From: Polynucleobacter acidiphobus
GTDB lineage: Bacteria > Pseudomonadota > Gammaproteobacteria > Burkholderiales > Burkholderiaceae
Direction: 5' to 3'
DNA length: 64,000 nucleotides
NCBI RefSeq assembly: GCF_003065385.1
Contig: NZ_CP023277.1
Coordinates: 1,142,829 to 1,206,828, forward strand
Positions 41,905 to 49,774 of the stretch are shown here, piece after piece. A model generated the notes under the pieces. The model was given only the letters and a program-made list of their open reading frames with translations, searched no databases and was not told the origin of the DNA. Made by a program: the position numbers and the translations under genes. How positions within the stretch are numbered: the first letter of the stretch is position 1; each line of letters opens with the position of its first letter.

Positions 41905-42318
41905 CTACAGCATCTCACTAATTCCCCTTAACTTACCTACAACATCTAAAAACTCATCTGTGCCTAAAAGCTTCTTGAACTTTTTGGTAACTTCACCGCT
42001 GGCAGTATTCAAGCCATCTTTCATGGCCTTTGTCCTTTTTGTGGGATGAACCTCAATCTCGCGAGCATCATCTGGTGACGGCCTTCTTTCAATTAGCCCC
42101 AACTTCTCAAGTCCATCCAAACCTCTTGAAACTGTGGGTTTGGTGATATTCATTTCCTTTGCCAAGGCATTTTGATAGGACTGGGGTTTTTCCAATATGA
42201 CTCTCAACATGAAAGCCTGAGATGGAGTTAGGCCAAATGGCTTGAATGCTCTAGTCCACTCTCGCTCTAACTGACGAGCCAGTGAAGTGGTATTGAAATA
42301 TAAGCATTGTTCAAACAT
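41905..42318 (-). CDS. MarR-family transcriptional regulator
   Basis: 137 residues. Winged HTH: 'LTPSQAFMLRVILEKPQSYQNALAKEMNITKPTVSRGLDGLEKLGLIERRPSPDDAREIEVHPT' spans about residues 32-95. Helices at both ends form the dimer. It probably represses itself and the adjacent tautomerase gene through the repeated motif found upstream of both. Confidence 0.92.
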   Translation of the reverse strand: MFEQCLYFNTTSLARQLEREWTRAFKPFGLTPSQAFMLRVILEKPQSYQNALAKEMNITKPTVSRGLDGLEKLGLIERRPSPDDAREIEVHPTKRTKAMKDGLNTASGEVTKKFKKLLGTDEFLDVVGKLRGISEML

Positions 42319-42335
42319 GTGAGCATCATAGCATG

Positions 42336-42357
42336 AATTAGTTAGCTATGCAATTAG
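42336..42357. promoter_or_regulatory. Candidate MarR operator before marR
   Basis: AATTAGTTAGCTATGCAATTAG, 18 bp upstream of the marR start, matches the tautomerase-side motif in 17 of its first 18 positions (A/G difference). The flanks CTAATT/AATTAG-type dyads fit a MarR dimer. Confidence 0.6.
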
Positions 42358-42364
42358 TTTGATA

Positions 42365-42565
42365 TTAGCATGGATATTTATCTTTAATGTAATCATTGTA
42401 GTAACCGCCAATTGATGCGGCACTAATAAAAGATTTGTAGACTTGCTCAGGAACCCTGCAAAAGTCGTAGATATTGCCTTGTTGAAACTCTATCCTCATT
42501 TTCATACTGTCTTGATCGTAACCAATTGCATTAATAGCATCAGACTTAACTTGAATCATTTTCAT
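42365..42565 (-). CDS. KTSC domain protein
   Basis: 66 residues covering a single KTSC domain: 'SDAINAIGYDQDSMKMRIEFQQGNIYDFCRVPEQVYKSFISAASIGGYYNDYIKDKYPC'-type order, with the paired 'Y.F..VP..V...F..A.S.G.Y' core. The family is found alone or fused to lysyl-tRNA synthetase-like or nuclease proteins; its function is not settled. It is monocistronic and divergent from the Abi-alpha gene. Confidence 0.85.
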   Translation of the reverse strand: MKMIQVKSDAINAIGYDQDSMKMRIEFQQGNIYDFCRVPEQVYKSFISAASIGGYYNDYIKDKYPC

Positions 42566-42664
42566 AAGTATTTCTTTGAATAAAATTTACTTGTATTTAC
42601 TGTAACAGATTGCCAGAATTAGCTAAAGGTGGGAAGATTACAAACATTCAAATCAGGAGAATGT

Positions 42665-43489
42665 ATGGCTAGCGACCCACTTCACGACTCAGCTGAAATT
42701 GCTAAAGCTGCAGCCGACATTGTCAAAACTGTTCCTATTTATCAAGATGCAATCCAACCAGTAGCTAAACAGATAGGCACGGCATTAGAGACTGTTGGTA
42801 AAGCTGTGAATCTTGCTTTATTCCCAATAACTGGAGCCGTATGGGGGTATGAACAAATTAAAGAATTTGTTCAAACTAAAGTAACTGAAAAACTACAACA
42901 TGTACCACCAGAAAATATAATTCCTCCAAAAGCAAACATAGCCGTTCCAGCTATCGAAGCCCTAAGATATTCAGGGAGCGAACAACAGCTCGCAGATCTT
43001 TATGCAAACCTTTTGGCTACAGCAATGAATAAAGAGACCGCTTCTGGTGCTCACCCTGCATTTGCTGAAATTATTAAACAGCTAACTTCTGATGAAGCAA
43101 AAATTACAAAATTATTTGCACACAATATTCCGTTTCCAATAATCAACATAGCCTGAGAGTTTAAAAATCCCAATCCTGCTGAAGGAAAAACTGGAGGGCA
43201 AGATGTATTGATAAATTATTCACACATTGGGAGAATGGCCGGCTGTGAATTTGAACATCTGACACCGACATACTTAGATAATCTTTGTCGACTTGGTTTA
43301 GCTGAAATCCCCACCTTCTATCAATATACAGGGTTAGGGGTATACGATCCGTTAGAACAAGATCCCTCGACCCAAGAACTAATCAAATCAATAGATAGTC
43401 ACCCAGATCAAAAATCTCGAATAGACCGTAAGGGGCTAAAAGTAACTCCCCTTGGAAAACAGTTTATTCAAGCCTGTTCAAAAAGCTGA
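42665..43489 (+). pseudogene. Abi-alpha (DUF4393) family protein interrupted by an in-frame TGA
   Basis: Starting at ATG 42665 (MASDPLHDSAEIAKAA), the frame runs 163 residues to a TGA at 43154-43156 and then continues 111 more codons in the same frame to 43489. The first part has the Abi-alpha pattern: 'GKAVNLALFPITGAVWGYEQIKEFV', 'PPENIIPPKANIAVPAIEALRYSG' and 'LADLYANLLATAMNKE'. The second part ('LTPTYLDNLCRLGLAEIP', 'LTPLGKQF'-like end) is the expected C-terminal winged-helix-like half. CGA to TGA is a likely origin. The family is linked to phage abortive infection or to unknown stress roles. Confidence 0.8.
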
Positions 43490-43515
43490 ATACCCTGATG
43501 TCTTTTCAGACCAAT

Positions 43516-43530
43516 GTCGGGTTTCCCGAC
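43516..43530. repeat. GTCGGG-TTT-CCCGAC palindrome, copy D
   Basis: Identical to copies E and F and followed by AAATTC as in copies A-C. It lies 27 bp after the Abi-alpha stop and about 140 bp from the tRNA-Arg 3' end, near the right border of the accessory region. Confidence 0.6.
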
Positions 43531-43668
43531 AAATTCCATCGCCCTCCACCAGATGCCAGTAGTCACCTGGATCTCACCCGGTGTCACCGCCCCACCCTCA
43601 TGGTCCGCTAGGGGCTGCCAATCTCAGCCACAATCGGCTCAATCGAATCAGTAGAAAATTCCATTGGG

Positions 43669-43745
43669 TGGCCTGCCCAGCAGGAGTCGAACCTGCGACC
43701 TACGGCTTAGAAGGCCGTTGCTCTATCCAGCTGAGCTATGGGCAG
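43669..43745 (-). tRNA. tRNA-Arg (anticodon TCT)
   Basis: 77 nt including an encoded CCA. The acceptor stem CTGCCCA/TGGGCAG is fully paired. The anticodon arm ACGGC-CTTCTAA-GCCGT gives TCT; the D-arm (GCTCAGCTGGATAGAGC) and T-arm (GCAGGTTCGACTCCTGC) are regular. Its 3' half is duplicated at 7144 and 16622, marking it as an integration target. Confidence 0.97.
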
Positions 43746-43856
43746 TTGGGATGACTGATTTTAATGGACTATCCCCTGCCTTGGGCTCTTTTGGGCAATT
43801 TATTAAACTCCTGTTATAAATAGTGTTTTCATAACAAAAACTGTGTTGGAGATTTC

Positions 43857-44699
43857 ATGAAATTCCTCAAATCTTGGCTTCTATTGATTGGTTTAAGCCT
43901 GTCCGTTTCCTCATTTGCTCAGTTTCCTGCCGATGTGGGTGACGATAAGTATCAGCCTCGCTTGGGTCAAGAAGGGAAAGATGTCATCTGGATGCCAACT
44001 GGCAACGAACTCGTTATTCAAATGCTCAAGACCGCCAAAGTAGGTCCCAACGATTTGGTCTATGACCTCGGTGCTGGTGACGGCAAGATCGCAATTGCTG
44101 CCGCTAAAGAATTTGGTGCTCGTGCTATTGGTATTGAGTTCAATCCCGATATGGCAGCCTTTGCCCAACGCAATGCCAATCGTGCAGGCGTTGGTGATCG
44201 TGTAAAGATTATTAATGGCGATATCTTTAAGGAGGACTTTAGTAAGGCAACCGTAGTGACTCTTTATTTATTACCTGACCTTAATTTGCGTCTGCGCCCC
44301 ACGATCTTGGCCATGAAACCTGGTACCCGTGTGGTCTCACACGCATTCACAATGGGTGATTGGGAAGCCGATAAAGAAATTGATGTGGGCTCAAAGGGAT
44401 ACTATTGGGTCGTTCCTGCCAATGTGGCTGGTGAGTGGCAACTCGACGGTGTTGATGTAAACGGCAAAGGCACCCTCAGTTTGTCGCAACGTTACCAACG
44501 CATTGGTGGCAACCTCACCATCAATGGCAAATCACAACCGATCCTTAATCCAACCCTTGAGGGCGACAAACTGAGTTTTGGTTATCTTGATCGCAAGAAC
44601 AATTTGCATACCGTGAAAGTTACTGTCAATGGCTCTCAGTTAAAGGGTGAAGACAAAGGCAGTACAACGTTTGCTGAAGTAACCGGTAAGCGTCGCTAA
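43857..44699 (+). CDS. Exported SAM-dependent methyltransferase-like protein
   Basis: 280 residues with a clear signal peptide (about 1-21, ending SSFAQ) followed by a class I methyltransferase core. Motif I is VYDLGAGDGKIAIAAA (about residues 68-83), the acidic residue follows in 'IGIEFNPDM' (~95), and motif 'IINGDIF' is near 120. A ~90-residue beta-rich C-terminal domain follows (about 190-280). SAM is not expected in the periplasm, so a Sec-type signal on this fold is unusual; the N-terminal helix might be a membrane anchor instead. Similar exported methyltransferases occur in Burkholderiales without assigned function. Confidence 0.85.
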   Translation: MKFLKSWLLLIGLSLSVSSFAQFPADVGDDKYQPRLGQEGKDVIWMPTGNELVIQMLKTAKVGPNDLVYDLGAGDGKIAIAAAKEFGARAIGIEFNPDMAAFAQRNANRAGVGDRVKIINGDIFKEDFSKATVVTLYLLPDLNLRLRPTILAMKPGTRVVSHAFTMGDWEADKEIDVGSKGYYWVVPANVAGEWQLDGVDVNGKGTLSLSQRYQRIGGNLTINGKSQPILNPTLEGDKLSFGYLDRKNNLHTVKVTVNGSQLKGEDKGSTTFAEVTGKRR

Positions 44700-44709
44700 G
44701 CATTTCTAG

Positions 44710-46065
44710 ATGGGAAGTTCTCAAGGCGCTAACCCTAGTGCCTCACCCCTTCGTTTGCTCAGCCCCCTAGGGGCTGTTGCCATTATTGTTGGCATCGTCA
44801 TTGGTGCTGGCATCTTCAAAACCCCATCGATGGTGGCCGGCATCACCGGTGACGTTGGTTGGGCCATTACCATTTGGATCGCTGGCGCACTCATCTCATT
44901 GATGGGCGCTCTTTGTTATGCTGAGCTTGCTACCCTCTATCCCCATGCGGGCGGTGATTACCATTTCTTGACCCGTGCGTATGGCAAGAATGTGTCGTTC
45001 TTATATGGCTGGGCCAAAGCAATGGTCATTAACACTGGCTCGATTGCATTACTTGCCTTTGTGTTTGGTGACTATATGACCAAGGTGTTGCCTTTGGGCG
45101 CTCACTCTTCGCTCTATTGGGCATTCTTGATTGTGATTGCCCTAACGCTCATTAACTTGATTGGCATTCATGCATCGGCCAATGTGCAAACAGTACTCAC
45201 TGTTTTAGAGGTTGCTGGTTTAGTGGCCATCATCATTGCTGGCTTTGGTTTATTTGGTAATGCGCCTCCCCCAGTTGATAACCAACCGTTGTTTAGCAAC
45301 ACCCCACAACTGGGCATGCTTGGCTTGGGGATGGTCTTTGTCTTACTGACCTTTGGTGGTTGGAACGAATCCGCTTACATCTCAGCGGAACTCAAGGGAA
45401 CTAGCAAAACGATCGTGAGCGTGATCGTGATTAGCTTGGTGGTCATCACCATCATCTATTTGCTAGTTAATATTGCCCTCATCAATGGCCTAGGTCTCAA
45501 AGCCCTAGCCAGTAGTAAGGCAGCGCCTGCGGATCTGTTGGGCTTGGTCTTTGGCCCTGTGGGTGAGAAATTACTCGGTTTATTTGTGGCGGTTGCCGCA
45601 CTCACGAGTATTAATGCCACTATGATTGTGGGAGCCCGCACCAACTACGCAATGGGTGAAGACTGGGATGGCTTAAGCAAAATGGGTAAATGGGAATCCT
45701 CCCGTGGCACCCCCACATTTGCGTATCTGGTTCAGGGTGTCATCAGTCTGGCTTTGGTTGGCTTTGGTGCTTTACAAAGCGATGGCTTTGAAGCCATGGT
45801 GGAATTTACTGCCCCGGTCTTTTGGACCTTCTTATTACTGGTTGGCCTTGGTTTATTTGTATTGCGGTTTAAAGATCGCTCCCCGCGCCCCTTTAGCGTT
45901 CCCCTCTATCCCATCACGCCACTGATCTTCTGTGCCGCATGTGCCTACCTAGCCTATTCGAGCATCATGTACGCTCACAGTAAAGGGGCGGTCGAGATCT
46001 CCTTCTATGTGATGCTTGCAGGCTTAGTTGCATTACTGATTCTGCGGTTTCGTAAGATTTCTTAG
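44710..46065 (+). CDS. APC-family amino acid permease
   Basis: 451 residues with about 12 membrane helices. 'AIIVGIVIGAGIFKTPSMVAG' near residue 23 is the APC consensus (GIVIGAGIF) for substrate backbone binding, and 'FGGWNESAYISAELKGTSKTI' near 215 is typical of the LAT/YbeC-like branch. It lies 10 bp after the methyltransferase gene, so probably co-transcribed. Substrate unknown, likely a neutral amino acid. Confidence 0.9.
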   Translation: MGSSQGANPSASPLRLLSPLGAVAIIVGIVIGAGIFKTPSMVAGITGDVGWAITIWIAGALISLMGALCYAELATLYPHAGGDYHFLTRAYGKNVSFLYGWAKAMVINTGSIALLAFVFGDYMTKVLPLGAHSSLYWAFLIVIALTLINLIGIHASANVQTVLTVLEVAGLVAIIIAGFGLFGNAPPPVDNQPLFSNTPQLGMLGLGMVFVLLTFGGWNESAYISAELKGTSKTIVSVIVISLVVITIIYLLVNIALINGLGLKALASSKAAPADLLGLVFGPVGEKLLGLFVAVAALTSINATMIVGARTNYAMGEDWDGLSKMGKWESSRGTPTFAYLVQGVISLALVGFGALQSDGFEAMVEFTAPVFWTFLLLVGLGLFVLRFKDRSPRPFSVPLYPITPLIFCAACAYLAYSSIMYAHSKGAVEISFYVMLAGLVALLILRFRKIS

Positions 46066-46118
46066 GTCATAGAACTGACATTTTGCTCTGTAAACTAGAG
46101 CTTTTATGGGCGTGGTTC

Positions 46119-46973
46119 ATGCGTTTGTCCTGGTTCATTCATTGCGCTTTGCTGATACTGGTCTTGGTTGGATTGCCAAGACTTGTTCATGCATTTGAGC
46201 CCTTGAACACCGATGATGCAGGCACGATTGGTAAAAGTGTCAATCAAATTGAGGCGTACTTTTACAGCTTGCGTAATTTCGCCCCAGGGGATCCTGGCAG
46301 CACCGCAACGCCTGGCGAAGAGTTTCGAGGCGATGGAAATGCCAAGGCTTTCCCATTTACTTACACCTACGGTATCTCAGAAACCACAGAGATCGCATTC
46401 TCTACCACCTACTATGCAACCCCGCGTGGATCGTACTCGCCGTTCTCAAACAATATTATTTCACTCAAATGGCGCTTCTGGGGCGATGGTGAATCGGGTC
46501 TTGGGATGGCCATTAAGCCAGCGATTACCCTCCCTGCAAGTACGTCACAACAGGTGCAAGGTTTAGGTCTGGCAAAGACCAACTATGAGCTTAATTACAT
46601 CATCTCGTATTACTGGGAAGAAATTGAGGTTCATAGCAACATCAGTTATGCCCGTAACCCGTATAACTCCAATTTTCCGATTAGCGGTTCCTACGATCCC
46701 TATCAAATTAACTTAGTTTCAGGCTCAATTGCTCCTATTTGGAATGTTAATTCCTGGCTCAAGCTTGCTTTAGATATTGGTAGTTCGATTAATACTTCCA
46801 CTAATGGAGCTGCCGTTAATGACTACGCCATGGTGGCAGCCATATTCTCGGTCACTAAAAATGTTGATATCGGCCTATCCTTTTTACAAAGTGGTACGAC
46901 CCCCAATAACGCCTGGACTGGCAAGAATGTTGCTGCAAACCGATCAGAGATTGGAGTGACTTGGCGTTTTTGA
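46119..46973 (+). CDS. Outer membrane beta-barrel (phenol MetA-like transporter)
   Basis: About 284 residues from ATG 46119; an in-frame TTG at 46083 is less likely. A signal peptide (ending 'RLVHA') is followed by 'FEPLNTDDAGTIGKSVNQIEAYF' and alternating beta strands ending in WRF, a C-terminal aromatic as required for outer membrane insertion. It matches the 'MetA pathway of phenol degradation' family of uncharacterised barrel proteins. Function unknown. Confidence 0.8.
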   Translation: MRLSWFIHCALLILVLVGLPRLVHAFEPLNTDDAGTIGKSVNQIEAYFYSLRNFAPGDPGSTATPGEEFRGDGNAKAFPFTYTYGISETTEIAFSTTYYATPRGSYSPFSNNIISLKWRFWGDGESGLGMAIKPAITLPASTSQQVQGLGLAKTNYELNYIISYYWEEIEVHSNISYARNPYNSNFPISGSYDPYQINLVSGSIAPIWNVNSWLKLALDIGSSINTSTNGAAVNDYAMVAAIFSVTKNVDIGLSFLQSGTTPNNAWTGKNVAANRSEIGVTWRF

Positions 46974-47001
46974 GGGAGTTACGAGAGTAACAAGAGAAAA
47001 G

Positions 47002-47078
47002 TGGTCGGAGTACAAGGATTCGAACCTTGGACCCCCTGCTCCCAAAGCAGGTGCGCTACCAGGCTGCGCTACACTCCG
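47002..47078 (-). tRNA. tRNA-Pro (anticodon TGG)
   Basis: 77 nt with encoded CCA. Acceptor CGGAGTG/TACTCCG pairs (one G-T), the anticodon arm CCTGC-TTTGGGA-GCAGG gives TGG and the T-arm is AAGGTTCGAATCCTT. It lies in the 187-bp gap between the barrel protein and the His-rich protein. Confidence 0.97.
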
Positions 47079-47161
47079 ACAGACTTATATTATAGCCTGA
47101 CTGGGCTCTAGGCACCCTCCTACATTAGGGGGGGCTTGACAACTCAGGTAGTATTGACGAT

Positions 47162-47575
47162 ATGTCCTCCTTATTACGCCATCGCCTCATTACCCAGGAT
47201 ACTGCGCCCATCAAGCGCTGGGTGATGCTTGGCTTGGTATTGCTGAGCCTCTTAAGCACTCAATGGCTTGGGTTGGTTCACCAGATTGGGCATCAAGAAT
47301 TTAAACCCTCGGCAACCCTCCACGCTCATGAGTCCCATGCCAGTTGCGAAAGCCATGATCACTTGCTCTTTGCATTCCTGGGCCATGAAGAGAGTTCAGT
47401 CGATTGCCAACTCTTTGATGCGATCAGCCTTGCGGGTCTCATTACCAGTAGCCCAATTCAGTTTGTTGCTCCAAATGGTTTTAGCCAATCCCTTGTTGGC
47501 TTTATCACTCAAGTTAGTGCATCCCGCACTCACGAGCCCTATCAATCGCGGGCACCCCCACTCCCCATCCTCTAA
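47162..47575 (+). CDS. His-rich small protein upstream of a TonB receptor (DUF2946-like)
   Basis: 137 residues with an N-terminal hydrophobic helix (about 22-38), then 'HQIGHQEFKPSATLHAHESHASCESHDHLLF', containing eight histidines and one Cys, and later 'DCQLFDAISLAGLI'. This is the usual plan of small metal-linked proteins preceding TonB receptors. It likely binds a transition metal in the periplasm. The TonB receptor start is 100 bp downstream. Confidence 0.7.
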   Translation: MSSLLRHRLITQDTAPIKRWVMLGLVLLSLLSTQWLGLVHQIGHQEFKPSATLHAHESHASCESHDHLLFAFLGHEESSVDCQLFDAISLAGLITSSPIQFVAPNGFSQSLVGFITQVSASRTHEPYQSRAPPLPIL

Positions 47576-47674
47576 TCCCCCTACGTAAATCGGTCTTCGC
47601 TTGAAGACGGATTTGGATGATTAAACGGCTTGACCTGGCCTAGCTGGGTCATCCCCCTTTTGGATGAATCAATC

Positions 47675-49774
47675 ATGAACCTGACATATTCAGTGATCGC
47701 AACACGGCGATCAGCCCTTTGGCTTGTGGCGACAGCTGCATTTAGTAGCGCAGCCATGGCACAACAAAATCCCATGCAAATTGATGTCACGGGCTCCCGT
47801 GAGTCTGCAAGCAGCATTTTGACCCCCACCAAAATCTTGCAAGGCAATGAGCTGCAAGATAAGTTGGGCACCACCCTAGGCGCCACCATTGGAAACGAAC
47901 TTGGCGTATCGCAAACGGGTTACGGTCTTGGTGCATCACGCCCCGTGATGCGTGGCCTTGAAGGGGCGCGTGTACAGATCTTACAAAACGGTCTATCCGT
48001 TGGTGATGTCTCAGCTATCTCTGCCGATCATGCGGTAGCAAGCCCAGTAGCGAATGCCAGACAGATTGAGATTTTGCGAGGAGCGGCCGCCCTGCTCTAT
48101 GGCTCAGGATCGAGTGGTGGCTTAGTCAACGTGGTCAATGATCGAATTTTGACAACCTTGCCCGATAAGCCAACGGGTGCAGTGAATACCAGCTATGACA
48201 CGGTGAGTAATGGTCGAGCTGCATCGGGTGTTATTGAAGGCTCGGTGGGCTCCGTAGCAGTTCATGTCGATACAGCGATTAACAATAATCAGAACTATCG
48301 GATTCCGGGGAATTCAACGCAGGGTGGCCCGAATCAGGTCTGGAATATTCCAGGGCATCCGTTTGAGGAGGCTCAAAACTACACTGGTAAATTACCCAAC
48401 TCGTTTAATAATCAAAATAACTTAGGCGTAGGCGCGTCGTATATTGGCAAATCGGGATATACAGGTATTTCGGTTGAGCGTTTGAACAATAATTACGGTA
48501 TTCCAACGCCAGAGGGCGGGATGATTGCCCAATCTCAGAATCGCTATGACTTCCAGCACCAAACCCGTGATCCATTTGCAGGGTTCTCTTCGATCAAGTT
48601 CAGCGCAGCTAACAGTAATTACAACCATACTGAGTTTGGTATTGATGAGGACAGCGGCGCATACACCGCAGCTGCGGTTTGGAAGAACATCGCCAATGAA
48701 TTTCGTTTAGAGCTCGCTCACAAACAGTTCATGGGCTGGAAAGGAACGTTTGGTGCACAGGTCACACGCTCCTCAGTGGAAGCGACTGAGGTCGAAACAG
48801 GAAGCTACGCCATCTTGCCATCCACTAAGACCAACTCCAATGCACTCTTTTGGATTGAGGAAGGTCGTTGGGGCGCACTTCAAGGTAATTTAGGTTTGCG
48901 CTATGACTTGGTATCTCAAAACCCCAATCAGGTAAGCGAGTTTCAAGATCCTGATGCATCGCCAAGTCCCAACCCAGCAACCCCAACCTTACAGAACCGC
49001 AATTTCAATTTAATTTCGTATTCTGCTGGTGGTTTATGGAACTTTGCCAATGGCTATGGCACGGGACTGTCATACACCGTATCTCAGCGCGCACCGAGTC
49101 CGCAGGAACTCTACGCCTACGGCATTCATGAGTCGACTGCCACCTTTGCGGTGGGTGACTCGAATTTGAACAAAGAGACTTCTCATAACTTAGAACTCAA
49201 TCTGCAAAAGACAATCGGTAAAGTAAAGGGCAAGGTCAATCTTTATCTCAATAAATTTAATAACTATATTTATGGTTATTACACGGGACAAACTGCAGAA
49301 GCTGCCGAAGAATTTTCCGTCGTAGTTGCTCAACAAGCCGCTGCCACCATCAAGGGGGCTGAGGGTGAGCTGACCTACAACTGGGGCAATGTGGGTAGCG
49401 GTGCACGTTTGTTTGCCGATGCCTCACAAGGTACCTTTGATGCCGGTGGTAACTTGCCCTTGCAACCCGCTCCTCGCGTTGGTGTGCAGGTGGCGCATCA
49501 GAAGAATGGTTGGCTGGCGAACGCCAGTTATACCTATAGCTTTCAGCAAAATCGTCTTGCTGACTGGGAAGTTGGTCCTACTCCAAGCTATAACCTCTTA
49601 AATGCCGGTTTGTCGTACACCGAGAAGATCAATAAGGTCAGTTGGACGGGCTATATGATGCTCAGGAATATTCTGAACGATGACATTCGCTATGCCACCA
49701 CGCCGATGGCGGTTCGTTTATATGCACCCCAGCCTGGTCGTAGTTTGATGGTGGGCGTTCGAGCTAACTTCTAG
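47675..49774 (+). CDS. TonB-dependent receptor, ZnuD-like
   Basis: About 699 residues from ATG 47675. A signal peptide (ending AMAQQ) is followed by a plug domain (about 45-160) with 'GATIGNELGVSQTGYGLGASRPVMRGLEGARVQILQNGLSVGDVSAISADHAV', a pattern I associate with ZnuD-type zinc receptors (RP..RGL...RV..L.NG...D.S..S.DHA). The 22-strand barrel ends in ANF (terminal Phe). Zinc is likely, supported by the His-rich protein upstream. The gene converges on the acyltransferase gene, overlapping by 11 bp. Confidence 0.88.
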   Translation: MNLTYSVIATRRSALWLVATAAFSSAAMAQQNPMQIDVTGSRESASSILTPTKILQGNELQDKLGTTLGATIGNELGVSQTGYGLGASRPVMRGLEGARVQILQNGLSVGDVSAISADHAVASPVANARQIEILRGAAALLYGSGSSGGLVNVVNDRILTTLPDKPTGAVNTSYDTVSNGRAASGVIEGSVGSVAVHVDTAINNNQNYRIPGNSTQGGPNQVWNIPGHPFEEAQNYTGKLPNSFNNQNNLGVGASYIGKSGYTGISVERLNNNYGIPTPEGGMIAQSQNRYDFQHQTRDPFAGFSSIKFSAANSNYNHTEFGIDEDSGAYTAAAVWKNIANEFRLELAHKQFMGWKGTFGAQVTRSSVEATEVETGSYAILPSTKTNSNALFWIEEGRWGALQGNLGLRYDLVSQNPNQVSEFQDPDASPSPNPATPTLQNRNFNLISYSAGGLWNFANGYGTGLSYTVSQRAPSPQELYAYGIHESTATFAVGDSNLNKETSHNLELNLQKTIGKVKGKVNLYLNKFNNYIYGYYTGQTAEAAEEFSVVVAQQAAATIKGAEGELTYNWGNVGSGARLFADASQGTFDAGGNLPLQPAPRVGVQVAHQKNGWLANASYTYSFQQNRLADWEVGPTPSYNLLNAGLSYTEKINKVSWTGYMMLRNILNDDIRYATTPMAVRLYAPQPGRSLMVGVRANF

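Larger units (their letters stand above)
16622..43714. mobile_element. Inferred genomic island 2 (tRNA-Arg fragment B to tRNA-Arg gene)
   Basis: The region is bounded by an exact 46-bp direct repeat: the 3' half of tRNA-Arg(TCT) at 43669-43714 and the same sequence at 16622-16667. The intact tRNA stands at the right end, as expected when an element inserts into a tRNA 3' end and restores it. Two tyrosine recombinase genes (28585-29151 and 32809-34032), DUF6641 and several unrecognised genes lie inside, with metal efflux and other cargo. It may be a composite of more than one insertion, and some genes (for example the cytochrome b) could be rearranged chromosomal DNA. Confidence 0.5.

Noticed and set aside
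19959..43156. TGA recoding (Trp or selenocysteine) as explanation for in-frame stops
   Set aside because: Many intact genes here end in TGA, one of the three stops is TAA, and no SECIS-like hairpin is evident after the TGAs.
7318..43535. CRISPR array from the recurring GTCGGG palindromes
   Set aside because: Copies are kilobases apart without regular spacers, and no cas genes are present.
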